Of a stretch of 64,000 nucleotides of DNA, positions 35,445 to 49,400 are shown in pieces (within the stretch, counting starts at the first letter, position 1; every line of letters begins with the position of its first letter). Made by a program: the position numbers and the translations under genes. The notes beneath the pieces were generated by a model that saw only the letters and a program-made list of their open reading frames with translations, was not told the DNA's origin and ran no database searches. The DNA lies in assembly GCA_020002185.1 (NCBI GenBank), contig CM034534.1, positions 31,659,573-31,723,572 of the forward strand, in the 5' to 3' direction. This DNA comes from Paraescarpia echinospica. Taxonomy: Eukaryota; Annelida; Polychaeta; Sabellida; Siboglinidae.

Positions 35445-36257
35445 AGTAGTAAAGGAGGTTAAGTACCGGGGATGTTGGATTCGGAGTGAAGCAAAAGCAA
35501 AGTACCCGGATGTAGGTCAAGGTCAAAGGTCAATGTCAAGTACCCGGATGTAGGTCAAGGTCAAAGGTCAAGTGACCAGGATGTAGATCAAGGTCACGTG
35601 GCGCCCATATCGGAATTTTTCGGAACTAAAATAGCTCCCCTGGCGGATAGTTGGTGAACTAAAATATTTCCCGCCAAAACAAAAGTAGCGCCCCTGACGG
35701 ATAGTCGGTGAACTGAAATATTTCCCACCAAAACAAAAATAGCGCCCCTGGCGGATAGTCGGTGAACAAAAATATTTCCCGCCAAAACTAGATAGCGCCA
35801 CCTAGCGAAATTTCTCGGAACTAAAATAGCACGCCACCTAGCGGATTTTTGGGGAATTAAAATAGGTTGACCCGCAGCGTCCCTAGCGGATTTTTTCCCG
35901 GAAACAACTATTCAAGTGGTGCCACCTGACGGACAAATTGTAAACTAAATGTGCGAGTACTTCCCAATTTCGTGCATCTTAGTTGACCATTAGCGCCCCC
36001 TGGCGGATTTTTTTGTACTAAAGTAGGTTGACCCGCAGCGCCCCTATCGGAATTTTTCGGGACTAATTATACAAGTGGTGCCATCTGACGGACAAGTTGT
36101 GAAGTAAATGTAGGAGTACTGCAAATATTCGTGTCTCTTGCACGCTTGCGTGCAATAGAGTCCCCTGACGGATACATCACGAACTACAAACATCATCCCC
36201 TAGTGGACAAATGTTCGTTCGGCACGACCACGTGACCTTTATGTTCTGTCGAACTGT

Positions 36258-36265
36258 TATAAAAG
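36258..36265 (+). promoter_or_regulatory. TATA box of the arm-encoded small gene (left arm)
   Basis: TATAAAAG lies 45 bases before the ATG at 36311, with a TCATT initiator-like word about 30 bases downstream. The mirrored box CTTTTATA is at 44388-44395. Confidence 0.6.
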
Positions 36266-36310
36266 ACCTGCGTCTGTTTTTTGTGGTCATTATATCTTAC
36301 ATTTTGGAAG

Positions 36311-37098
36311 ATGAACAACATGACTAGTGATGCCGTCCGACAAGGGATTTTGCTACCGAAGGCGCAGCCTTCTCCGGCTACGGGACCACTCGACCTCTCG
36401 ACCCCAACAATCAACCCGGACCAACAACCAACGACCAGTTCAACGACCAGTCCGACGACCAGTTTGACGACCAGTTCGCCGATCAAACCAATTTCGTCTC
36501 TGTCATCAGCTCCGGCAATCAACCCAACCATCAACCTGACATCGTCACCTCCGACGAAGCGTCAGAAGCTGTTGTCTCGTTATACTTGCTGTATGTGTGG
36601 CAGTACCGTCAAGTATAAAGGGAATCGGTCCGCTCATGTGAAGCAGGGCTGCTGTCAAAGGAAGCAAGATAAACAGCGGCGACGTAAAGAACAACTTGAA
36701 CAACAGCTTGAAGAACAACTTGAAGAGATAACAGTAAGCTTCAATTTTTCATAGTGTTCAAATGGTATTCATGCTATTTTGTTAGAACATTTTCAAAAGA
36801 CCATAATATTATATTTTTTCTTATATATATCAGGTGAACATTCATTACTAAGCTCATCTCGTTACTGTTTCAGCGACAAGAAAAGGCATCCTCAAATCAC
36901 ACATCACGTCCATGAACTCAGACCAATTAGATGGTGAAAGACTGTTTGAGCGTTTTGTTAGACGCAGGTGTGAAGCTATCCGATGTGACAGTCGAACAGT
37001 TGTGTAATATCAATACATGGTTGCAAGAATCTGTTTCGAAACAGTGGCGAAACACTATGAAACATATGGTTCTTGCAGTTATGGAGCGTGACATGTAA
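36311..37098 (+). CDS. Small arm gene with C2HC zinc finger and coiled coil (left copy)
   Basis: Exon 1 36311-36733 encodes 141 residues: a Ser/Thr/Pro-rich half with TTS-TSP repeats, a basic KRQK, then a C-x2-C-x12-H-x4-C finger (YTCCMCGSTVKYKGNRSAH followed by VKQGC) and a Gln/Glu/Arg-rich helix (KEQLEQQLEEQLEE). A donor GTAAGC follows in phase 0. A 55-residue frame (36931-37098, starting MVKDCLSVLL) can be joined in phase if CCAATTAG is the acceptor; the stronger acceptor CTGTTTCAG at 36873 would instead add 13 residues and stop. AATAAA is at 37119. The translated exon 1 is identical in the other arm. The family is not recognised; DNA binding is possible from the finger and basic region. 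Confidence 0.55.
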
Positions 37099-37118
37099 AT
37101 ACGTTTGTGTTGTTCACG

Positions 37119-37124
37119 AATAAA
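37119..37124 (+). terminator. Poly(A) signal of the left-arm small gene
   Basis: AATAAA 21 bases after the TAA at 37096-37098; mirrored as TTTATT at 43529-43534. Confidence 0.55.
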
Positions 37125-37204
37125 CTGTGCAAACCTCATCTTGTATCTTTTTCATAGTGTAATGCAAAGCATATGTTGGAAACCTTACTAATAGTCTTAC
37201 CCTT

Positions 37205-37868
37205 CACAAGTATGTCTGTGTAGTTCAGTAGAGATGATAGCCACTTATGCCTGTGTAGTTCAGTAGAGATGATAGCCACTTATGTCTGTGTAGTTCAGTA
37301 CAGATATGTTAACCACTCATGTCTGTGTAGTTCAGTACAGAGATGTTAATGTACTCAGACCAACTAGTGGTGCAAACGAAACACTATGCTTTGACCAACA
37401 CACGGCACGAATCGGACTCAGACCAACTAGTTGCGTAAACGAAACAGAAACTTAACCGATTACGCTGCACAAATTGAACTCAGACCAACTAGTTGCGTAA
37501 ACGAAACAGAAACTTAACCGATTACGCTGCACGAATTGAACTCAGACCAACTAGTGGTGCAAACGAAACACTATGCTTTGACCAACACACGACACGAATC
37601 GAACTCAGATCAACTAGGGGCGTAAACGAAACAGAAACTTAACCGATTACGCTGCACGAATTGAACTCAGACCAACTAGTTGGACAAACGAAACACTATT
37701 CTTTGACCAACACATGTCACAAATTGAACTCAGATCAACTAGTTACACAAACGAAACACTATGCTTTGACCAACACGCTGAACGAATCGAACATTGAACT
37801 CAGACCAACTAGTTGTGCAAACGAAACACTATGCTTTGACCAACACGTGTCACGAATTGGACTTAAGT
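37205..37868 (+). repeat. 36-bp and 63-bp minisatellites in the left arm
   Basis: Four units around TGTCTGTGTAGTTCAGTA-GAGATGATAGCCACTTA are followed by about eight units built on AACTCAGACCAACTAGT, CAAACGAAACACTATGC and TTTGACCAACACG; a variant unit has AACTTAACCGATTACGCTGC. They are mirrored at 42781-43450. Confidence 0.9.
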
Positions 37869-37930
37869 GGTGGTGGTGGTGTGTGTGTGTGTGTGTGTGT
37901 GTGTGTGGTGGTGGTGGTGGTGGTGGTGGT

Positions 37931-37968
<38 letters not shown>

Positions 37969-38072
37969 GTGGTGGTGGTGGTGGTGTTGTGTGTGTGTGT
38001 GTGTGTGTGTGTGGTGGTGGTGGTGGTGGTGTTGTGTGTGTGTGCGTGTGTGGTGGTGGTGGTGGTGGTGGT

Positions 38073-38105
<33 letters not shown>

Positions 38106-38278
38106 TGGTGGTGGTGGTGTGTGTGTGTGTGTGTGTGTGTGGTGGTGGTGGTGGTGGTGGTGGTGTGTGTGTGTGTGGTGGTGGTGGTGGTGTGTGTGTG
38201 TGTGTGTGTGGTGGTGGTGGTGTTGTGTGTGTGTGCGTGTGTGTGGTGGTGGTGGTGGTGTGTGTGTGTGTGTGTGTG
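37869..38278 (+). repeat. Compound (GT)n / (GGT)n microsatellite
   Basis: Blocks of pure GT of 10-35 bp alternate about ten times with blocks of GGT of 12-27 bp. The mirrored right-arm copy (42416-42780) instead has one long pure AC run of about 110 bp followed by shorter alternating blocks. Confidence 0.97.
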
Positions 38279-38762
38279 ACTACTCCATCGTCGACACACT
38301 TCCGCGAATGTTAGAACTGTAGAGTCAGCCATTACAATCACATGACTTGAGGTGTGACGGAACTTCTAGCGTAGCGCTTCACGTTTATAAATACGCGGGT
38401 AACCAATTCACTAGTCGGAACTTATACTCAGACCGACGAGTTCCAAAAGTTGCGCAAACGAAACACTATGCTTTGACCAACACGTGTCACGAATTGGACT
38501 TAGATCAACTAGTTGTACAAACGAAACACTATGCTTTGACCAACACGTGTCACGAATTGGACTTAGATCAACTAGTTGGACAAACGAAACACTATGCTTT
38601 GACCAACACGTGTCACGAATTGAACTCAGACCAACTAGTTGCACTAACGAAACACTATGCTTTGACCAACACGTGTCACGAAAACGAAACACTGCTTTGA
38701 CCAAAAAAGTTGGGGTTAACCTCGCGAAAATTTAATGTGTCACGAATTGAACTTAGATCAAC

Positions 38763-39954
38763 TAGGCACATCACACGAGACTATGGCCGAGATATGTCAC
38801 GAGACTTCGGATGCACGTCACACGAGAGTACCGACGAGACAAGAGACGAGACTATGACCGATATATGTCACGAGACTACGGATGACACATCACACGAGAC
38901 TACGGATGACACATCACACGAGATTACGGACGAGATATCACACGAGAATACCGACGAGACAAGAGACGAGACTATGACCGAGATATGTCACGAGACTACG
39001 GATGACACATCACACGAGAGTACCGACGAGACAAGAGACGAGACTATGACCGAGATATGTCACGAGACTACGGATGACACGAGACTACGGATGACACATC
39101 ACACGAGAGTACCGACGAGACAAGAGACGAGACTATGACCGAGATATGTCACGAGACTACGGATGACACGAGACTACGGATGACACATCACACGAGAGTA
39201 CCGACGAGACAATGTCCGAGATATATCACGAGACTACGGATGACACATCACACGAGACTACGGATGACACATCACACGAGACTACGGATGACACGTCACA
39301 CGAGAGTACCGACGAGACAAGAGACGAGACTATGACCGAGATATGTCACGAGACTACGGATGACACGAGACTACGGATGACACATCACACGAGAGTACCG
39401 ACGAGACAATGTCCGAGATATATCACGAGACTACGGATGACACATCACACGAGACTACGGATGACACATCACACGAGACTACGGATGACACGTCACACGA
39501 GAGTACCGACGAGACAAGAGACGAGACTATGACCGAGATATACCACGAGACTACGGATGTCACATCACACGAGACTACGGATGTCACATCACACGAGACT
39601 ACGGATGTCACACCACACGAGACTACGGATGCCACATCACACGAGAGTACTGACGAGACAAGAGACGAGACTATGTCCGAGATATGTCACGAGACTATGG
39701 CCGAAATATGTCACGAGACTATGACCGAGATATGTCACGAGACTATGGCCGAGACTACGGATGACACATCACACGAGAGTACGGACGAGACAAGAGATAT
39801 GCTACGAGACTACGGATGACACATCACACGAGACTACGGATGACACATCACACGAGACTTCGTATGCCAAGTCACACGAGAGTACCGACGAGACAAGATA
39901 CGAGACTATGACCGAGATATGTCACGAGACTATGGCCGAGATATGTCACGAGAC
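38763..39954 (+). repeat. 24-bp-based minisatellite in the palindrome core
   Basis: The unit GAGACTACGGATGACACATC plus ACAC alternates with variants containing GAGTACCGACGAGACAAGAG and ATGACCGAGATATGTCACGA. Larger blocks of about 200 bp are duplicated (compare 39137-39330 with 39334-39527). One frame is open and reads ETTDDTSH repeats, but I regard it as satellite. It runs into the N gap. Confidence 0.93.
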
Positions 39955-40954
39955 NNNNNNNNNNNNNNNNNNNNNNNNNNNNNNNNNNNNNNNNNNNNNN
40001 NNNNNNNNNNNNNNNNNNNNNNNNNNNNNNNNNNNNNNNNNNNNNNNNNNNNNNNNNNNNNNNNNNNNNNNNNNNNNNNNNNNNNNNNNNNNNNNNNNNN
40101 NNNNNNNNNNNNNNNNNNNNNNNNNNNNNNNNNNNNNNNNNNNNNNNNNNNNNNNNNNNNNNNNNNNNNNNNNNNNNNNNNNNNNNNNNNNNNNNNNNNN
40201 NNNNNNNNNNNNNNNNNNNNNNNNNNNNNNNNNNNNNNNNNNNNNNNNNNNNNNNNNNNNNNNNNNNNNNNNNNNNNNNNNNNNNNNNNNNNNNNNNNNN
40301 NNNNNNNNNNNNNNNNNNNNNNNNNNNNNNNNNNNNNNNNNNNNNNNNNNNNNNNNNNNNNNNNNNNNNNNNNNNNNNNNNNNNNNNNNNNNNNNNNNNN
40401 NNNNNNNNNNNNNNNNNNNNNNNNNNNNNNNNNNNNNNNNNNNNNNNNNNNNNNNNNNNNNNNNNNNNNNNNNNNNNNNNNNNNNNNNNNNNNNNNNNNN
40501 NNNNNNNNNNNNNNNNNNNNNNNNNNNNNNNNNNNNNNNNNNNNNNNNNNNNNNNNNNNNNNNNNNNNNNNNNNNNNNNNNNNNNNNNNNNNNNNNNNNN
40601 NNNNNNNNNNNNNNNNNNNNNNNNNNNNNNNNNNNNNNNNNNNNNNNNNNNNNNNNNNNNNNNNNNNNNNNNNNNNNNNNNNNNNNNNNNNNNNNNNNNN
40701 NNNNNNNNNNNNNNNNNNNNNNNNNNNNNNNNNNNNNNNNNNNNNNNNNNNNNNNNNNNNNNNNNNNNNNNNNNNNNNNNNNNNNNNNNNNNNNNNNNNN
40801 NNNNNNNNNNNNNNNNNNNNNNNNNNNNNNNNNNNNNNNNNNNNNNNNNNNNNNNNNNNNNNNNNNNNNNNNNNNNNNNNNNNNNNNNNNNNNNNNNNNN
40901 NNNNNNNNNNNNNNNNNNNNNNNNNNNNNNNNNNNNNNNNNNNNNNNNNNNNNN
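39955..40954. other. Assembly gap, 1000 N
   Basis: Exactly 1000 N, so probably a placeholder of unknown true length. It lies inside a tandem repeat in the palindrome core; genes of the element could be missing. Confidence 0.99.
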
Positions 40955-40962
40955 TGGTTTCC

Positions 40963-41945
40963 GGCGCCACTCAACGGACACCAATGTAATTAGTCAGAGT
41001 ATAGCCATCTATCGAACATGATAGTTCTCTATTCGTTGACACACATATTCGTTGAGAATAGCGGAAGCGTAGAGGCCGCCATGTCAGGTCGCCATGACAT
41101 TCAAATAACTTCCGGTACTACGTTACTTCCGGCGTAGCATCCCTAGTGGAGGCCGCCATGACAGTCAAGTGACTTCCGGTACCACGTCACTTCCGGCGTA
41201 GAGACACCTAGTGGATAATCGGAGTACCACGTCACACACGACCATAGCAAGCGAATTTGAAAACTGCTACGATCGAAAACGACTATGTCAATAACATGTA
41301 AGGACAACCACCTGACAGGACTTCATTCAATGAGGTGCCAAACATCACATACCTTCATGTCAAGAGACGATCATTTGTTCGGATTCACGTCCAACGAGGC
41401 GACCATAGGACTCGTATGAGGTATCGCTTCTTTTAATGGAAAACATATGTATATGAAGCAGCCGTCTTTTCAACGTAACAATTCCATATTTTCAAATAGT
41501 GCGAGCGACCAGATACGATACGATCTTCTCGAGAGTCGAAAAAGGAAAGACCAGAATCGTCGGAAGCACGGTATATACACTAGTTTTCGGCGTGATCTCA
41601 TTTGCATAATCAATCAGACCGAACGTACATCACGTGACTTCCCTTAACACAAAAACTGTGCACGTTCATGAGACAGGCGACATCTGATGGCCCCAACGGA
41701 TAGCAATGTAACTACTCAGAATAACGCCAACTACCGACCATGATAGATCTCTATTCGTTGACACACTTCCGGGAATACCGGAAGCGTAGAGGCCGCCATG
41801 ACAGTCAAGTAACTTCCGGTGCGACGTCACTTCCGACGTGTCGTCCCTAGTAGAGGCTGCCATGACAGTCAAGTAACTTCCGGTACGACGTTACTTCCGG
41901 TGTAGCGCCCCCTAGCGGATAATCAGAGTACTATGTCACATGGTG
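40963..41945. repeat. Two direct repeats of about 270 bp rich in ACTTCCGG motifs
   Basis: 40963-41245 and 41690-41945 share the order: ACGGA-AGCAATGTAA, CCATGATAG-TCTCTATTCG, GGAAGCGTAGAGGCCGCCATG, ACAGTCAAGTAACTTCCGGT and CCTAGTGGATAATC. Within each, the block CCGCCATGACAGTCAAGT is itself repeated. Sequence between them (41246-41689) shows no convincing gene. Confidence 0.8.
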
Positions 41946-41965
41946 GCGCCATCTAGCGGTTAAAA

Positions 41966-42156
41966 ATATATAATTAGGTTAGCTAGAGAAAAAAAAGTTG
42001 GGGTTAACCTCGCGAAAATTTAATGTTTTTGTCCCTCTGGGACAAAAACAGAAAATTTTCAGAAAATTTATGCAACAACCACTTTAGTGGTTGTTGTTAA
42101 CATTTTCGCGAGTTTAACCCCAACTTTTTTTTCTCTAGCTAACCTAATTATATATT
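41966..42156. mobile_element. Hairpin MITE of about 190 bp at the inner edge of the right arm
   Basis: The ends are inverted: TAATTAGGTTAGCTAGAGA with AAAAAAAAGTTGGGGTTAA at left, and the exact complement at right. The centre has CAACAACCACT...AGTGGTTGTTG and GTCCCTCTGGGAC hairpins. TATA lies on both sides. A 35-bp piece of it (AAAAAAGTTGGGGTTAACCT...) also occurs at 38702-38737 inside the left minisatellite. Confidence 0.75.
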
Positions 42157-42160
42157 TAGT

Positions 42161-45156
<2,996 letters not shown>

Positions 45157-45162
45157 GTTGTC

Positions 45163-46444
45163 CTTTGGGCCTCTGTCTAAGAATACGGAATGGCATATCG
45201 TGCTGAAGACAGAGGAGGGGAAAAACAAGTTGCTGTCTGCCGGCCAGCTTAAAGATAAGGGTGTGGCTTTCTGGGTGCTGTCGGCAGACAAGAGCCAATT
45301 CAAGATGCGTGTGCACTGGGCACCACCATACTTGCCCAGTGAGTCCATTGTTAACAAACTGGAACAGTATGGGAAAGTTCAGTCGTTAGTGTTTGAGAAG
45401 TCGGTTGCAAAGGGGTTTGAGGGGGTCTGTACGGGAGTTCGAAGTGTTGTAATGACGGGGGATAAGGAAAAGTTACCACATATTGTCCCCTTCGTCAGTG
45501 ACCGCACAGGAGAAAAGTGTGAGGTGCTGTTGACCGTCACGGGTCGGAAGCCACTGTGTCTGCGTTGCAGGAAGGAAGGGCACTATCGCCGGGAGTGTAA
45601 AACCCCGTACTGCAGACACCACGGTCAGTATGGTCACGCCACGGAAGACTGTTCGGCCTAGGTGTCATACGCAAGAGCACTGAGGGGGCAGACAGGTGAG
45701 GAACAATTGCATGACATGGATGAGGAGACGGCTGTAGAGCAGACGGAAGACGTGACAGATAAGACGGTGACAACGGAGATGACGAAGGAAATGACGACGG
45801 TGGCGGCGGCGACGGTGGAGATTACGGCGGCAACGACAGCTGCGACGGTGACAACCGTGGCCGCAGAGGGGTCGTCGGAGGTAGCGACGACGGCGATGTC
45901 AGTGGTGGAGGTGACGCCGGAAGTGATGTCGGAAGTGACGTCGGAGGTGACGTCGGAGGTGACGTCGGAGGAGAAGACGACGGCGACGTCGGAGGAGACT
46001 ACGAAGGTGACGTCAGAGGCGGAGGCAGAGGTGATGTCATCGGGGATTTCGGTGATGTCATCAGAGGTAATGATCATGTCTGAGATGGTGACTATGGACA
46101 GAGACGACTCTGTGACGGAGGTCTATGAGGATTATGAGGGGGGGGAGACAGAGGAGAAGTCCTTGGTGTCGGACCGCGCTTCGACGTCGGATGACATGTT
46201 TTCCGAATCGGAGGATGTGGAGTCTGACGATGAGGAGCGGTCCCAGCCGTGGAAAACTATGACAAGACGTAAAAGTGCTCAGAAACGGAAGAGAGGGGAG
46301 ATGGCTGCAAAGTCAGAGGACTCTTCCCCACCTTCCCCGGCCTCACCCCCACATGGTAGGCTGATTATTGTGGAAGAGTCCAATTCGGACTCTGAGAAAA
46401 GTCAAACTAAAAAGAAATGTGCTGCTAGCAGCAAACCTATATGA
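45163..46444 (+). pseudogene. LINE A copy 2 ORF1, main piece, one in-frame stop
   Basis: It resumes at FGPLSKNTEWHIVLKTE after the insert. The RRM-like region continues to FEKSVAKGFEGVCTGVRSV; knuckles CLRCRKEGHYRREC and YCRHHGQYGHATEDC follow. TAG at 45659-45661 replaces a glutamate codon found in copy 3. After it comes an acidic Thr/Ser/Val region with imperfect VTSE repeats (about 45890-46020) and a basic tail ending KKCAASSKPI. ORF1 binds the LINE RNA in this family. Confidence 0.85.
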
Positions 46445-46471
46445 GATGTGAAATTTGTTCTTTATAGTTAA

Positions 46472-49400
46472 ATGGCTGCCAAATTAAATTTTGCCAGTAT
46501 CAATTGTAGAGGTTTACGGGACTGGCGTAAAAGAGAATTTATTATAAAATATTTAAGAGAAAAACAAATTGATATATGTTACCTTCAAGAAACACATTGT
46601 AATACCAAATTTATTGGGAATTCTTGGAGACATGAATGGGGTGGAAACTGTTATTGGTCTTTCGGCAATAATAGGACGCGAGGGGTAGGGATTTGGTTTA
46701 GACCTAGATTGTCCTTTAAAATTGTTTCCCTCTCTATAGATAATGACGGTAGAATATTATTCTTATTAGTGAAATTTAGCGAACAAGTTATAAGATTAGC
46801 AGTTATATTTGCTCCAGTAATTAATATAGACCGAAATAATTTCTTTTCTAATTTTGTAAATCATATACAAGGTCAATATCCTATAATTCTGGGAGACGAT
46901 TTTAACTGTGTATTAGACAGTGAATTTGATAAAAGTGGAGGAATTGATAGTTACGGTGAAACAAAAAGTACAGTTCTTAAATCTGTTTGTGATGATTTTA
47001 ATTTAGTTGACCCATACCGGAAATTATATCCCGGCAAGAAAGAATATACTTGGAGGAATTCATTAAATACAATTTTTTGTAGACTTGATCGATTTTATGT
47101 ATCCAACTCTCTCTTACGAGACACAGTTTCTGTAGAACACATTGATATTCCTTATGTTATCACTGATCACAGTTTAGTTAGTATGGTTATTAAAACGGAT
47201 GTTTCTGATAAGCCTACATTAGGCCCAAATTATTGGAAATGTAATGTAAAGATTTTAAAGGATGAACACTTCCAAGCTGACTTTGCTGTCCAGTGGGAAA
47301 CATTGGCGGAAGAGACTGATCAAAGCTCTGACTGGTGGGAAAAGTGCAAAGGCAAGTTTAAACAGTTACTCATTGCACATTCTGTGAGATTAGGAAGAAT
47401 TTACAAAGAAAAACAAAAGATGGCAAATTGGAATTTTCAAAACATAACACAGCTAACTCGGGTCACGAACCCACCAGATAATATAGAAGATCAAATATCT
47501 GACGCTCGTGAGGTTATTAATAATGTGTATACTGAAAAAGCAGAAGGATCAAAAATTAGAGCCAAAGAACAACATCTTGAATTGGATGAGAAACCAACCA
47601 GATTTTTTTACGAAAAGAAAAACAATCTGCTGAGTCAAAATTCATTAAGAAGCTGACTATGGAAACAGGGGAGGTTATTACAGCAAATGAAGAAATTCAA
47701 GAAGAATGTCTAAATTTCTACAAAGATCTTTACAAATGTGAACCGATTGATGATTCTTTAAATGATTTTTTTTTAAAGATTTGCCGACAGTAAATGTTGA
47801 AACAGCAGTACAATATGAAGGACCGATTACATTAGAAGAAATTAAGAATGCTTTGGGAAAGATGTCAAATTACAAAACTCCAGGATTAGATGGATTACCT
47901 AAAGAATTTTATACTTTTGCCATGGCGTATATTGGAGAGGCTTACACTAAATTACTGAATAGATGCTGGCAAGAGGAGAAGTTACCCTCTTCTCAAAGAC
48001 AAGGACTCAGAACTCTTATATGTAAAGATAAAGACAATCCTGATAAATTGAAGAACTGGAGGCCTATCTCGTTACTAAATGTTGATTATAAAATTCTTTC
48101 AAAAGTTCTAACAATGAGATTACGCATAATTTTAGGGGACATTGTTAATAGCGATCAAACTTGCTCTATCCCAGGTCGGACTATACAAGACAACGTCCAT
48201 TTGATACGGAATTTAATTGAATATACAAATAATAAAAATATGGCCGCTGCAATTATTTCCTTAGACCAGTCTAAGGCTTTTGATAGGGTTTCGCATGCAT
48301 ACTTGTTTAATGTACTACATGCGTTTGGTTTAGGACCAGAGTTTATATCTTTGGTTAAACTCTTATACACAGACATCTCTAGTCAAATTTTTGTAAATGG
48401 GTTTATTACCAATTCGTTTCCAGTAAAAAGAAGTGTACGACAAGGTTGCAGCTTATCTCCTTTGCTACATGTTCTATGTATGGAACCATTTGCACACCAT
48501 GTTCGCCGTGACCCTATGATTAAAGGAATTCCTCTACCTAGAACGGTGGAACAAGTAAAAATTTCACAATATGCAGATGACACGAATTTATTTGTCACAG
48601 ATAATAGTTCAGTTAGAAAAATACTCATGGTAGTAGAATTATTTGAATTAGCATCAGGAGCCAAACTTAATAAACAGAAAACATTTGGAACATGGTTGGG
48701 AAAATGGAGAATCAGACAAGATCAGCCTTTTGGTTTAAATTGGTCCACCGAAGTGAAGAAATTATATGGGGTTTACCTTGGATCTGAATCTTCAGAAATG
48801 ACTAACTGGATAAAAATCCTTTCACGATTTCAAAAGACTATTAATTTGTTTTGTCAAAGAGATTTGTCATTTAAAGGCAGGAGCATAATTTTGCACACCG
48901 TTATTTGCAACTCCATATGGTATATTGGTAGTTTACTCGTAATGCCTGAGAATGTGGAGAAACAATTGAATAAGATGCTGTTTTCTTTCCTATGGAATGA
49001 TAAGACGGAGGTAATTAAGAGAGAGACATTGCAAAACAGCTTTAAAAATGGAGGTTTGAATATAGTTAATATTCGAGTCAAATTGAATGCGTTATTAATC
49101 AAACATGTTATACAATTAGTTAAAGGTAGCGAAGCTAAGTGGACTTTTTTTGCAAGTTACTGGATAGGAATGCAACTCCGGAAATATAATTTTTCTCTAG
49201 CCGCTCTAACGAGACCACACTCGGAAACTGCGCCGAAATTCTATTGTAATGTTATGAATGTTTTTCGGATGTTCCTCAGAGAATGTCCTTCCTTTTGTGG
49301 AACTGAATCTGTCACTACGAAATTTATATATATCAAATTGTTTAAGGTTAACCCACCAAAAGTGCTGTCAATTTTTCCAACGATTGATTTCAGTGTTATC

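Larger units (their letters stand above)
35445..38533 (+). repeat. Left arm of the palindromic element
   Basis: It is the near-exact reverse complement of 42161-45156. From the end inward: the terminal repeat; AGGTCA-rich subterminal repeats (35511-35600); GCGCCCCTGGCGGA and TTTCCCGCC repeats (35620-36190); a small gene (36258-37124); 36-bp repeats (37205-37345); 63-bp repeats (37346-37868 and 38440-38533); and the GT/GGT block (37869-38278). Differences between arms are mainly repeat copy number. Confidence 0.92.

Noticed and set aside
37205..37868. CRISPR-like array
   Set aside because: Units are contiguous minisatellite repeats without unique spacers, in an animal genome.
37661..38341. 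Open frames with Cys/Val/Trp or His/Thr repeats
   Set aside because: Translations of (GT)n/(GGT)n microsatellite on either strand; no coding evidence.
38710..39819. ETTDDTSH repeat protein
   Set aside because: The frame is maintained by a 24-bp satellite unit whose length is a multiple of three; no promoter, start context or homology.
39761..40993. Long open frames across the N gap
   Set aside because: They are open only because N codons cannot be stops; the real sequence at both sides is minisatellite.
41447..41647. 66-residue frame in the palindrome core
   Set aside because: Short, no recognisable motif, not mirrored, no promoter next to it.
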